Assembly: GCF_000744225.1 (NCBI RefSeq)
Contig: NZ_JQLN01000003.1
Span: 310,001 to 374,000, forward strand
DNA from: Kitasatospora mediocidica KCTC 9733
GTDB lineage: Bacteria; Actinomycetota; Actinomycetes; Streptomycetales; Streptomycetaceae
Direction of reading: 5' to 3'
DNA: 64,000 nt
The translations under genes were made by a program, and so were the position numbers. This document shows, piece by piece, positions 42,488-50,904 of the stretch; position 1 is the stretch's first letter, and the number at the start of each line of letters is the position of its first letter. The notes beneath the pieces were generated by a model. It saw nothing but the letters and a program-made list of their open reading frames with translations, ran no database searches and was not told the origin of the DNA.

Positions 42488-43372
42488 TCAGCAGCCGCGG
42501 GACTCCGCGCGGCGGGCCCGCACGTCGCCGACCTTCTGACCGACCTTGCGGCGGATCACCAGCAGCGGCGCCATCGCGGCCAGCGCGATCTGCGCGACGG
42601 CACCGACGTGCATCAGCACGTCGCCGCCCGGCAGGCCGGTCGCCCAGGCGGCCAGGCAGCCGATCGAGACGACGATCCAGGCCAGCGTGGCGGTGGCCAG
42701 CAGGCCCTGCGGCTTGGGGTACTCGACCTGGCTGACCATCAGGTACGCCACGCCGAAGATCGCCAGCAGACCGACCAGGAAGGGCGGGTCGAGCAGCACG
42801 ATGGCGATCACCGTCATCGCGCCCATCGGGCAGGGCATGCCCTGGAAGACCCCGGGACGCATCTTGACGGTCGAGAAGCGGGCCAGCCGCAGCACCACCG
42901 CCAGCAGCACGGTGAGCGCGATGAAGGCGGAGAGCCCCTGCTTGCCGCCGGGCGACACGATGCCCCAGACCGCGACGAAGTAGGCCGGCGCGATGCCGAA
43001 GCTGATCAGGTCGGCCAGGTTGTCGAGCTCGGCGCCGAGCGCGGAGGAGCGCAGCTTGCGCGCCACCAGGCCGTCGAAGAGGTCGCACATCGAGCCGAGC
43101 AGCAGCAGCGTGACCGCGGTGGCGGCGCCGTGCCGGACCACCCCGCCCGCGGAGCCGTCGCTCCCGTTGATGTGCGGGATGAGCATGTTCGTGGTGATCG
43201 AGTAGATCGCCAGGAACCCGCAGACCGCGTTGCCGAGGGTCAGGAAGTCGGCCGTCGACAGGGTCTGCGGCGAGCGGGGGGCCCGCAGCTCGCGGTCGCG
43301 CGCCCAGCGGCGGCGACGCAGCTCGGTCTCGTCCGACTCGCTCAGTCCGACCAGTGTTTCGGGATCAGTCAC
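42488..43372 (-). CDS. pssA: CDP-diacylglycerol-serine O-phosphatidyltransferase
   Basis: Makes phosphatidylserine from CDP-diacylglycerol and serine in the membrane. The 294-residue CDP-alcohol phosphatidyltransferase has the catalytic motif D100-G101-x2-A104-R105-x8-G113-x3-D117-x3-D121 complete, and several hydrophobic helices. The first 45 residues are a charged cytoplasmic extension. GTG 43372 overlaps the psd stop by 8 bp; TTG 43378 is an alternative. With psd it forms a two-gene pathway to phosphatidylethanolamine. Confidence 0.93.
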   Translation of the reverse strand: MTDPETLVGLSESDETELRRRRWARDRELRAPRSPQTLSTADFLTLGNAVCGFLAIYSITTNMLIPHINGSDGSAGGVVRHGAATAVTLLLLGSMCDLFDGLVARKLRSSALGAELDNLADLISFGIAPAYFVAVWGIVSPGGKQGLSAFIALTVLLAVVLRLARFSTVKMRPGVFQGMPCPMGAMTVIAIVLLDPPFLVGLLAIFGVAYLMVSQVEYPKPQGLLATATLAWIVVSIGCLAAWATGLPGGDVLMHVGAVAQIALAAMAPLLVIRRKVGQKVGDVRARRAESRGC

Positions 43373-44057
43373 GGTCAAGGCGTGTCACCCCCGCGGTGGT
43401 CTTCTGGCCGACCGTGACGCCGACCTCGACGCCGGCCGGGAGGTAGGTGTCGACGCGGGAGCCGAAGCGAATCAGACCGATCCGCTCGCCCTGCTCGACC
43501 TTGGTCCCGGCGAACGTGTAGGGCACGATCCGGCGCGCCACGGCGCCCGCGATCTGCACCATCTCGATGTCGCCGAGCTCGGTGTCGAAGTGCCACACCA
43601 CGCGCTCGTTGCGGTCGCTGTCCTTGTTGAACGCGGGCACGAAACCACCGGCGATGTGCTCGACGGAGGTCACCGTGCCGGGCAGCGGGGCCCGGTTGAC
43701 GTGGACGTTCAACGGACTCATGAAGATCGCGACGCGGGTCCGGCCGTCCGGCCAGGCGTCGATGCTCTGCACCACTCCGTCGGCCGGCGAGATCACTCTG
43801 CCGGTACCGATCTCACGCTCGGGGTCGCGGAAGAACCACAGCATGCCCGCGCTCAGCGCGCAGGCCGGGACCGCGGCCACGGCCCACTTGCCGTTCCGCC
43901 TGGTGAGGGCGGTGGTGAGGGCTGCGGTGGCCAGGGTCGGGACGAACCAGGGGGTGGCTCCGCGCGCGATGGTCACGCGGGGTCGCCGGCCGGCCGTCTC
44001 GGGAGCGAGGGCATCGCGATCCGTGACGGAGGTGTGAGGGGACGGGCTGATGGGCAT
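43365..44057 (-). CDS. psd: phosphatidylserine decarboxylase
   Basis: Decarboxylates phosphatidylserine to phosphatidylethanolamine. The 230-residue short (PSD-A/archaeal type) proenzyme has the self-cleavage site IRFGSRVD, with cleavage at Gly199-Ser200 to give the pyruvoyl cofactor, and the conserved SPLNVHVNRAPLPGTV and GGFVPAFNKDSDRNER. One or two hydrophobic segments near residues 40-75 anchor it. ATG 44057 starts the coding part. It leads the psd-pssA operon. Confidence 0.94.
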   Translation of the reverse strand: MPISPSPHTSVTDRDALAPETAGRRPRVTIARGATPWFVPTLATAALTTALTRRNGKWAVAAVPACALSAGMLWFFRDPEREIGTGRVISPADGVVQSIDAWPDGRTRVAIFMSPLNVHVNRAPLPGTVTSVEHIAGGFVPAFNKDSDRNERVVWHFDTELGDIEMVQIAGAVARRIVPYTFAGTKVEQGERIGLIRFGSRVDTYLPAGVEVGVTVGQKTTAGVTRLDRD

Positions 44058-44137
44058 CGAAGACCTTTGTCGCGGGCCCTGGGGCTTGGCACAGTATGGC
44101 CGCTGCACGGGGGCCACCGCGGGGATCGGGTGAGAAA

Positions 44138-44154
44138 GGGACAGCTGCTGTCCC
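44138..44154. promoter_or_regulatory. palindrome upstream of psd
   Basis: GGGACAG and CTGTCCC around CTG, perfect. It lies 81 bp upstream of psd and could be an operator. Confidence 0.35.
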
Positions 44155-44346
44155 GGTGGATGCTATCGGGAGCAGGTGGTGGGTGGGCAACCCGCCTGCT
44201 CGTTCAACTGTCCGCAGCCGGGCTGCTGTGCGCGCGCTATGTATACGACCGTAGCTGCCCGCAGTCCCGTCCCCAAGGGGTCTGTCGAGATCCGTGAGCG
44301 ATCTCTCAGCCCCATGGGTGAAGCGCGGGGGGCGCGCGGAAGCAGC

Positions 44347-44380
44347 CACAGGGCGCGTGCCGTCCTGCACGAGCCCTGTG
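44347..44380 (-). terminator. hairpin after ethylmalonyl-CoA operon
   Basis: CACAGGGC and GCCCTGTG, with inner CGTGC/GCACG, form a long stem 44 bp beyond the acyl-CoA dehydrogenase stop. Confidence 0.6.
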
Positions 44381-44423
44381 ACCTGCGGCGACCCTCGGCG
44401 GACCGGTGGATCCCGGCCACCGA

Positions 44424-45626
44424 CTACTCGGCGATCTTGTACTCCTCCAGCAGGCGGCGGCCCACGATCATCTTCTGGATCTCCGCGGTGCCCTCGCCGA
44501 TCAGCAGCATCGGGGCCTCGCGGTACAGCCGCTCGATCTCGTACTCCTTGGAGAAGCCGTAGCCGCCGTGGATCCGGAAGGCGTCCTCGACGACCTCCTT
44601 GCAGTACTCGGAGGCGAGGTATTTGGCCATTCCGGCCTCCAGGTCGTTGCGCTCGCCGCTGTCCTTCTTGCGGGCGGCCATCACCATCATCTGGTGCGCG
44701 GCCTCGACCTTGGTGGCCATCTCGGCCAGCTTGAACTGGATCGCCTGGTGCTCGCAGATCTTCTTGCCGAAGGTGGAGCGCTGCTGGGCGTAGGAGATGC
44801 CCAGTTCGAAGGCGCGCCGGGCGACGCCGCAGCCGCGCGCGGCCACGTTGACCCGGCCGACCTCGACGCCGTCCATCATCTGGTAGAAGCCCTTGCCGGG
44901 GACGCCGCCCAGCACGCGATTGGCTGGAATTCGCACATCCTGGAGCACCAGCTCCGTGGTGTCGACGCCCTTGTAGCCCATCTTCTCGATCTTGCCGGGC
45001 ACGGTCAGGCCGGGCACGGTCGGGTTCGGTCCGAACCCGGCGGTCTTCTCGATCAGGAAGGTGGTCATGTTGCGGTACGGGGTGTTGCCGCCCTCGTCCG
45101 TCTTGCAGAGCACCGCGACCAGGGTGGACGTGCCGCCGTTGGTCAGCCACATCTTCTGGCCGTTCAGGACGTACTCTTCGCCGTCCCGGACGCCCTTGGT
45201 GGAGATCGCCGCGACGTCCGAGCCGAGGCCCGGCTCGGACATCGAGAAGGCGCCGCGGATCTCGCCGGCGGCCATCCGGGGCAGGAAGTACTCCTTCTGC
45301 TCCTGGGTGCCATGGGCGTTGATCATGTGCGCCACGATGAAGTGGGTGTTGACGATGCCGGACACCGACATCCAGCCACGGGCGATCTCCTCGACCACCA
45401 GGGCGTAGGTGAGCAGGGACTCGCCGAGCCCGCCGAACTCCTCGGGGATGGTCAGGCCGAAGAGGCCGAGCTGCTTCATCCCTTCGACGATCGCGGTCGG
45501 GTACTCGTCCTTGTGCTCCAGCTCGGTGGCGACCGGGATGATCTCCTTGTCGACAAAGTCCCGCACGGTGGCGAGGATGTCCCGCTGGATCTCGGTGAGG
45601 CCGTCGGTCTGTGCGAGGCGTCCCAT
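44424..45626 (-). CDS. mcd: acyl-CoA dehydrogenase (probable methylsuccinyl-CoA dehydrogenase)
   Basis: A 400-residue FAD flavoprotein that oxidises an acyl-CoA to the enoyl-CoA. Typical blocks are FSMSEPGLGSDVAAISTKGV, WLTNGGTSTLV, the arginine-rich VGRVNVAARGCGVARRAFEL, and the C-terminal LIGEGTAEIQKMIVGRR with the catalytic Glu of EGT. By position with ccr, ethylmalonyl-CoA mutase, malyl-CoA lyase and MaoC genes it should act on (2S)-methylsuccinyl-CoA in the ethylmalonyl-CoA pathway; the sequence alone cannot separate this from other short-chain dehydrogenases. A 132 bp gap with a hairpin separates it from the MaoC gene. Confidence 0.88.
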   Translation of the reverse strand: MGRLAQTDGLTEIQRDILATVRDFVDKEIIPVATELEHKDEYPTAIVEGMKQLGLFGLTIPEEFGGLGESLLTYALVVEEIARGWMSVSGIVNTHFIVAHMINAHGTQEQKEYFLPRMAAGEIRGAFSMSEPGLGSDVAAISTKGVRDGEEYVLNGQKMWLTNGGTSTLVAVLCKTDEGGNTPYRNMTTFLIEKTAGFGPNPTVPGLTVPGKIEKMGYKGVDTTELVLQDVRIPANRVLGGVPGKGFYQMMDGVEVGRVNVAARGCGVARRAFELGISYAQQRSTFGKKICEHQAIQFKLAEMATKVEAAHQMMVMAARKKDSGERNDLEAGMAKYLASEYCKEVVEDAFRIHGGYGFSKEYEIERLYREAPMLLIGEGTAEIQKMIVGRRLLEEYKIAE

Positions 45627-45672
45627 CGTGCGGCTCCAGGTCTGGCTAAGAGGGTGGGGGAGAGGGTGTGTC

Positions 45673-45708
45673 GGGGGCCCCGCGAAGCGTGACTTCCGCG
45701 GAGCCCCC
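45673..45708 (-). terminator. intercistronic hairpin between maoC and acyl-CoA dehydrogenase
   Basis: GGGGGC, CCGCG and AAG pair with CTT, CGCGG and GCCCCC with single-base bulges. It may reduce read-through from the upstream four-gene unit. Confidence 0.5.
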
Positions 45709-45758
45709 GGAACCGGGTGGGGGTCGGCCGATGACGGCGGCCTACCCGTCCGGGGTCT

Positions 45759-46262
45759 TCAGGAGAGCGGCTCGGGCCGGCCGGGCTGCTCGCCGCCGCG
45801 GGCCGTGGTGTACGTCGCGGTCGGCACCATCACCTTGCGGCGGAAGATGCAGACGACCGTGCCGTCCTGCTTGTAGCCCTTGGTCTCGACGTAGACGATG
45901 CCGCGGTCGTCCTTGGACTTGGACGGCCACTTGTCGAGCACCAGCGTCTCGCCGTAGAGCGTGTCGCCGTGGAAGGTCGGCGCGATGTGCCGCAGCGACT
46001 CGATCTCCAGGTTGGCGATCGCCTTGCCCGAGACGTCCGGCACGGACATCCCCAGCAGCAGCGAGTAGATGTAGTTGCCGACCACCACGTTCTTGCCGAA
46101 GTCCGTGGTCTTCTCGGCGTAGTTGCTGTCCATGTGCAGCGGGTGGTGGTTCATGGTCAGCAGGCAGAAGAGGTGGTCGTCGTACTCGGTGACGGTCTTC
46201 CCGGGCCAGTGCTTGTAGACCGCGCCGACCTCGAACTCCTCGTAGGTGCGTCCGAACTGCAT
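45759..46262 (-). CDS. MaoC-like hotdog dehydratase
   Basis: A 167-residue single hotdog-domain protein: FEVGAVYKHWPGKTVTEYDD, TMNHHPLHMDSNYAEKTTDF (the hydratase motif with Asp and His) and VVVGNYIYSLLLGMS. In this pathway position it is the probable mesaconyl-CoA hydratase, acting between methylsuccinyl-CoA dehydrogenase and methylmalyl-CoA lyase. The proteobacterial enzyme is about twice as long, so this may work as a homodimer. Starts 2 bp after the lyase stop. Confidence 0.85.
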   Translation of the reverse strand: MQFGRTYEEFEVGAVYKHWPGKTVTEYDDHLFCLLTMNHHPLHMDSNYAEKTTDFGKNVVVGNYIYSLLLGMSVPDVSGKAIANLEIESLRHIAPTFHGDTLYGETLVLDKWPSKSKDDRGIVYVETKGYKQDGTVVCIFRRKVMVPTATYTTARGGEQPGRPEPLS

Positions 46263-46264
46263 GG

Positions 46265-47227
46265 CTACGCTCCCGGGATCTCGAACTTGGAGGTGCGCTG
46301 GAAGCCCGCCGCACGGCCCTTGCCCGCGATGACCAGGGCCATCTTGCGGGAGGCCTCGTCGATCATCTCGTCGCCGAGCATGGCCGAGCCCTTCGCGCCG
46401 CCGGCCTCCGAGGTGCACCAGTCGTAGGCGTCCAGGATCAGCTCGGCGTGGTCGTAGTCCTCCTGCGAGGGCGAGAAGATCTCGTTCGCGGCGCCGACCT
46501 GGTCCGGGTGCAGCACCCACTTGCCGTCGAAGCCCAGCGCGGCGGCGCGGCCGGCCACCTCGCGGTAGCCGTCGGTGTTGCGGATCTGCAGGAACGGGCC
46601 GTCGATGGCCTGCAGGTCGTGCATCCGGGCCGCCATCAGGATGCGCATCAGGATGTAGTGGTAGGCGTCCGCCGGGTAGCCGGGCGGCTGCTGGCCGACC
46701 ACCAGGGACTTCATGTTGATCGAGGCCATGAAGTCGGCCGGGCCGAAGATGATGGTCTCCAGGCGCGGTGAGGCGCCGGCGATCTCGTCGACGTTCACCA
46801 GGCCCTTGGCGTTCTCGATCTGCGCCTCGATGCCGATCTTGCCGACCTCGAAGCCCATGGTCTTCTCGATCTGCGTCAGCAGCAGGTCCAGCGCCTTGAC
46901 CTGGGTGGCGTCCTGGACCTTGGGCAGCATGATGCAGTCCAGGTTCGGGCCGGCGCCCTCGACGACCGTGACCACGTCGCGGTAGGTCCAGTGGGTGGTC
47001 CAGTCGTTGACCCGGACGACCTTGGTCTTCTTGCCCCAGTCGCCGTTGTTCAGCGCGTCGACGATGTTGTGCCGGGCGCTCTCCTTGACCAGCGGGGCGC
47101 AGGCGTCCTCCAGGTCGAGGAAGACCTGGTCGGCGGGCAGGCCCTGGGCCTTCTCCAGGAAGCGCGGGTTGCTGCCGGGGACGGCCAGGCAGGAGCGTCG
47201 GGGGCGAAGCCGGTTGACGTTAGACAT
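46265..47227 (-). CDS. HpcH/HpaI-type malyl-CoA/methylmalyl-CoA lyase
   Basis: A 320-residue CitE-like TIM barrel. Visible marks are RRSCLAVPGSNPRFLEKA, the metal-binding VFLDLEDACAPLVK (Glu/Asp), IMLPKVQDATQV, EAQIENAKGLVNV and GFDGKWVLHPDQVGAANEIF. In the ethylmalonyl-CoA pathway this enzyme cleaves beta-methylmalyl-CoA to glyoxylate and propionyl-CoA. ATG 47227 is 9 bp after the mutase stop and its own stop is 2 bp before the MaoC start. Confidence 0.9.
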   Translation of the reverse strand: MSNVNRLRPRRSCLAVPGSNPRFLEKAQGLPADQVFLDLEDACAPLVKESARHNIVDALNNGDWGKKTKVVRVNDWTTHWTYRDVVTVVEGAGPNLDCIMLPKVQDATQVKALDLLLTQIEKTMGFEVGKIGIEAQIENAKGLVNVDEIAGASPRLETIIFGPADFMASINMKSLVVGQQPPGYPADAYHYILMRILMAARMHDLQAIDGPFLQIRNTDGYREVAGRAAALGFDGKWVLHPDQVGAANEIFSPSQEDYDHAELILDAYDWCTSEAGGAKGSAMLGDEMIDEASRKMALVIAGKGRAAGFQRTSKFEIPGA

Positions 47228-47236
47228 GGGGGTGAG

Positions 47237-49267
47237 TCAGTTCCTTCCAGGGGCGGTGACGGCCGAGGCCCACGGCTGGAGCCTGTTGGCGAGCCGGATC
47301 TCGTCGACGATCCGGCCGATGATGGTGGTGATGCCGAAGTCCTTCGGTGTGAACACCGCCGCGACGCCGGCGGCCTTCAGGGCCTCGCCGTCGGCAGCTG
47401 GGATGATGCCACCGACGATCACCGGGACATCCTCCACCCCTGCCCGTCGCAGCCGTCGCAGAACGTCCGGAACCAGCTCGGGGTGAGCACCCGAGAGGAT
47501 CGACAGGCCGACGCAGTGCACGTCCTCGGCGACCGCCGCCGAGACGATCTGCTCCGGCGTCAGCCGGATCCCCTGGTAGACCACCTCGAACCCGGCGTCG
47601 CGCGCTCGCACGGCGATCTGCTCGGCGCCGTTGGAGTGACCGTCCAGCCCCGGCTTGCCGACCAGCAGCCGCAGCTTGCCGGTGCCCAGCTCGGCGGCGG
47701 TGGCGGTCACCGCCTCGCGGACGGCCGCCAGCTCGCCGCCCGGCTCGGCCGCCACCGCGACCGGCGCGCCGCCCACCCCGGTGGGAGCGCGGTACTCGCC
47801 GAAGACCTCGCGCAGGGCGAAGGACCACTCGCCCGTGGTCACCCCGGCCCGGACACAGGCCAGGGTGGCGGCCATCAGGTTCTCGTCGGTGCGGGCGACC
47901 GCCTTGAGGTGGTCGAGGGCGGCCAGCACGCCGGCCTCGTCCCGCTCGTCCTTCCAACGCTTCAGCCCCGCCAGCACGGCCTGCTCGGAGGCCGGGTCGA
48001 CCACCATGATGGCGGCGTCCAGGTCGGCGGTGAGCGGGTTCTCCTCGGTGGTGTCGAAGCAGTTCACCCCGACGATGCGGTCCTCGCCGGCCTCGATCCG
48101 GGCCCGGCGCTCCGCGTGCGAGGTGACCAGGGCGGACTTCAGGTAGCCGCTCTCGACGGCGGGAATCACCCCGCCCATCCCCATCACCTTGGCGATCTCG
48201 GCCTCCGCGCCGGCCAGCAGCTCGGCGGTCTTGCCCTCGATCACGGCGGAGCCGTTGAAGATATCGCCGTACTCCAGCAGGTCCGACTCGTAGGCCAGCA
48301 CCTGCTGGATCCGCAGCGACCACTGCTGGTCCCAGGGACGCGGCAGGCCGAGCGCCTCGTTCCAGGCGGGCAGCTGGACGGCCCGGGCGCGGGCGTCCTT
48401 GGAGAGCGTGACGGCCAGCATCTCCAGCACGATCCGCTGGACGTTGTTCTCCGGCTGCGCCTCGGTCAGGCCCAGCGAGTTGACCTGCACGCCGTAGCGG
48501 AACCGGCGCTGCTTGGGGTCCTGGATGCCGTACCGCTCGGTGGTGACCTTCTCCCAGAGCTGGGCGAAGGCGCGCATCTTGCACATCTCCTCGACGAACC
48601 GGACGCCCGCGTTCACGAAGAACGAGATCCGGCCGACCACCTCGCCCATCCGCTCGGCCGGCACCTGGCCGGAGTCGCGGACGGCGTCCAGCACGGTGAT
48701 CGCGGTGCACATCGCGAAGGCGATCTCCTGGACCGGGGTCGCCCCGGCCTCCTGGAGGTGGTAGCTGCAGATGTTGATCGGGTTCCACTTGGGGAGGGTG
48801 CCGACCGTGTAGGCGATCATGTCGGTGATCAGGCGCACCGACGGGCCGGGCGGGAAGACGTGCGTCCCGCGCGACAGGTACTCCTTGACGATGTCGTTCT
48901 GGGTGGTGCCGGTGAGCTTGGAGACGTCCGAACCCTGCTCCTCGGCGACCACCTGGTACATCGCCAGCAGCCACATGGCGGTGGCGTTGATGGTCATCGA
49001 GGTGTTCGTCTGCTCCAACGGGATGCCGTCGAACAGGGCGCGCATGTCGCCGACGTGACCGACCGGGACGCCGACCCGGCCGACCTCGCCGCGGGCCAGC
49101 ACGTGGTCCGAGTCGTAGCCGGTCTGGGTGGGCAGGTCGAAGGCGACCGAGAGGCCGGTCTGGCCCTTGGCGAGGTTCTTGCGGTAGAGCGCGTTGGAGT
49201 CGCTCGCGGTCGAGTGCCCCGCGTAGGTCCGCATCAGCCAGGGGCGGTCACGCTTCTGAGCGGTCAT
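47237..49267 (-). CDS. meaA: ethylmalonyl-CoA mutase (MeaA), B12-dependent
   Basis: Converts (2R)-ethylmalonyl-CoA to (2S)-methylsuccinyl-CoA with adenosylcobalamin. The 676-residue protein has the catalytic barrel (RPWLMRTYAGHSTASDSNAL, FDLPTQTGYDSDH, TSMTINATAMWLLAMY) and a C-terminal B12-binding domain with KPGLDGHSNGAEQIA, where Asp542-Gly543-His544 supplies the lower axial His. ATG 49267 overlaps the ccr stop by one base (TGATG), so the two are coupled. Depends on the B12 pathway encoded about 10 kb away. Confidence 0.95.
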   Translation of the reverse strand: MTAQKRDRPWLMRTYAGHSTASDSNALYRKNLAKGQTGLSVAFDLPTQTGYDSDHVLARGEVGRVGVPVGHVGDMRALFDGIPLEQTNTSMTINATAMWLLAMYQVVAEEQGSDVSKLTGTTQNDIVKEYLSRGTHVFPPGPSVRLITDMIAYTVGTLPKWNPINICSYHLQEAGATPVQEIAFAMCTAITVLDAVRDSGQVPAERMGEVVGRISFFVNAGVRFVEEMCKMRAFAQLWEKVTTERYGIQDPKQRRFRYGVQVNSLGLTEAQPENNVQRIVLEMLAVTLSKDARARAVQLPAWNEALGLPRPWDQQWSLRIQQVLAYESDLLEYGDIFNGSAVIEGKTAELLAGAEAEIAKVMGMGGVIPAVESGYLKSALVTSHAERRARIEAGEDRIVGVNCFDTTEENPLTADLDAAIMVVDPASEQAVLAGLKRWKDERDEAGVLAALDHLKAVARTDENLMAATLACVRAGVTTGEWSFALREVFGEYRAPTGVGGAPVAVAAEPGGELAAVREAVTATAAELGTGKLRLLVGKPGLDGHSNGAEQIAVRARDAGFEVVYQGIRLTPEQIVSAAVAEDVHCVGLSILSGAHPELVPDVLRRLRRAGVEDVPVIVGGIIPAADGEALKAAGVAAVFTPKDFGITTIIGRIVDEIRLANRLQPWASAVTAPGRN

Positions 49268-50604
49268 CAGATGTCCCGGAAGCGGTTGATGGCGTCCACG
49301 TGCTGGGCGCGGAACTCCTGGTCGCGCACGCCCAGGCCCTCGGTCGGTGCCAGGCAGAGCACGCCGACCTTGCCCTGGTGCTTGTTGTGGTGCACGTCCA
49401 GGGCCGCCTGGCCGGACTGGTCCAGGGTGTAGACCTTGGAGACGGTCGGGTGGATCTTGCCCTTGGCGACCAGCCGGTTGGCCTCCCAGGCCTCGCGGTA
49501 GTTGGCGAAGTGCGAGCCGACGATCTTCTTGAGCGACATCCACAGGTACCGGTTGTCGTACTGGTGCATGAAGCCGGAGGTGGAGGCGCAGGTGACGATG
49601 GTGCCGCCCTTGCGGGTGACGTAGACCGAGGCGCCGAAGGTCTCCCGGCCCGGGTGCTCGAAGACGATGTCCACGTCCTCGCCGCCGGTCAGCTCACGGA
49701 TCCGGCCGCCCAGGCGCTTCCACTCGCGCGGGTCCTGGGTGTTCTCGTCCTTCCAGAACTTGTAGCCCTCGGCGCTGCGGTCGATGATCGCCTCGGCGCC
49801 CATCGCCCGGCAGATGTCGGCCTTCTGCTCGCTGGAGACCACGCAGATCGGGGTGGCGCCGCCGGCCAGCGCGTACTGGGTGGCGTACGAGCCCAGGCCG
49901 CCGCTGGCGCCCCAGATCAGCACGTTGTCGCCCTGCTTCATGCCGGCGCCGTTGCGCGAGACCAGCTGGCGGTAGGCGGTGGAGTTGACCAGACCGGGGG
50001 AGGCGGCCTCCTCCCAGGTGAGGTGGGCGGGCTTGGGCATTAGCTGGTTGGTCTTCACCAGGGCCAGCTGGGCCAGGCCGCCGAAGTTGGTCTCGAAGCC
50101 CCAGATCCGCTGCTCCGGGTCCATCATCGTGTCGTTGTGGCCGTCCGAGCTCTCCAGCTCGACGGACAGGCAGTGCGCGACGACCTCGTCGCCGGGCTTC
50201 CAGGCGTTGACGCCGGCGCCGGTGCGCAGGACCACGCCCGCGAGGTCCGAGCCGAGCACGTGGTAGGGCAGGTCGTGCCGCTTGGTCAGCGGCGAGAGGC
50301 GGCCGTAGCGCTCCAGGAAGCCGAAGGTGGAGACCGGCTCGTAGATCGAGCTCCACACGGTGTTGTAGTTCACCGCGCTGGCCATCACGGCGACCAGGGC
50401 CTCGCCCGGGCCGAGCTCGGGGAGCGCGACGTCGTCGAGGTGAAGGGACTTGCGAGGGTCCTTGTCGCGGCTGTCGAGGCCGGCGAACATCTGCTCCTCG
50501 TCCTTGTGCAGCGTCACCGCGCGGTAGGACTCCGGCAGCGCCAGGGCTGCGTAGTCCGCCGAGGTGGCGTTGTTGCTGAGGATGGCGTCGAGGATTTCCT
50601 GCAT
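49267..50604 (-). CDS. ccr: crotonyl-CoA carboxylase/reductase
   Basis: Reductively carboxylates crotonyl-CoA to (2S)-ethylmalonyl-CoA with NADPH and CO2. The 445-residue MDR-family enzyme has the Ccr-specific segments NYNTVWSSIYEPVSTFGFLE and GSDLAGVVLRTGAGVNAWKP, the NADPH loop IWGASGGLGSYATQYA, and IVFEHPGRETFGASVYVTRK. Length equals Streptomyces Ccr. ATG 50604 follows GGAGG. It leads the ethylmalonyl-CoA operon; several palindromes lie between it and the upstream TetR gene. Confidence 0.97.
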   Translation of the reverse strand: MQEILDAILSNNATSADYAALALPESYRAVTLHKDEEQMFAGLDSRDKDPRKSLHLDDVALPELGPGEALVAVMASAVNYNTVWSSIYEPVSTFGFLERYGRLSPLTKRHDLPYHVLGSDLAGVVLRTGAGVNAWKPGDEVVAHCLSVELESSDGHNDTMMDPEQRIWGFETNFGGLAQLALVKTNQLMPKPAHLTWEEAASPGLVNSTAYRQLVSRNGAGMKQGDNVLIWGASGGLGSYATQYALAGGATPICVVSSEQKADICRAMGAEAIIDRSAEGYKFWKDENTQDPREWKRLGGRIRELTGGEDVDIVFEHPGRETFGASVYVTRKGGTIVTCASTSGFMHQYDNRYLWMSLKKIVGSHFANYREAWEANRLVAKGKIHPTVSKVYTLDQSGQAALDVHHNKHQGKVGVLCLAPTEGLGVRDQEFRAQHVDAINRFRDI

Positions 50605-50904
50605 GGCTGCCTCCGAAGGCGTACCTGTGTCGAGGGCGCACAGGGCGTCTGGGGGAGCCGGGAGCGGACACCGGCTTCGCTGAGGGTCGGGGTGGGTGGT
50701 CTCGTCCCCGGGGTGTGGGGACGCCTGACTACGGCGCGCCGAGGTGGGGAGCCGCGGCGCCGCGACTGGTGAGTAACAAGCTACTGGCACCCTGTGCCAC
50801 TCGTAAAGACACTGGGTGCCACGAATTTGGGACCCGCCTCACACTCCGCCCCGGACAGCGCGAAGGCCCGCCCCGGCGTACCGGAACGGGCCTGCGAACT
50901 GCGC
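50605..50904. other. ccr promoter region
   Basis: 300 bp between the TetR stop and ccr. It holds two palindromes related to TGGCAC-N3-GTGCCA at 50785-50799 and 50808-50821, and an AT-richer GAATTTGGG next to them. No gene is seen. Confidence 0.65.
50785..50821. promoter_or_regulatory. twin operators upstream of ccr
   Basis: TGGCACCCTGTGCCA at 50785-50799 is a perfect palindrome (arms TGGCAC). On the other strand TGGCACCCAGTGTC at 50821-50808 is a near copy. Further copies, TGGCACTCAGTGC at 51000-51012 and TGGCACCGGGTGCCA at 51054-51068, lie inside the 3' end of the TetR gene. Confidence 0.6.

Larger units (their letters stand above)
44058..44423. other. gene-free stretch upstream of psd
   Basis: 366 bp. 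It contains a perfect palindrome GGGACAGCTGCTGTCCC at 44138-44154, and a terminator-like hairpin at 44347-44380 after the acyl-CoA dehydrogenase. The psd promoter must lie here, but no clear -35/-10 pair stands out. No gene is seen. Confidence 0.6.
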
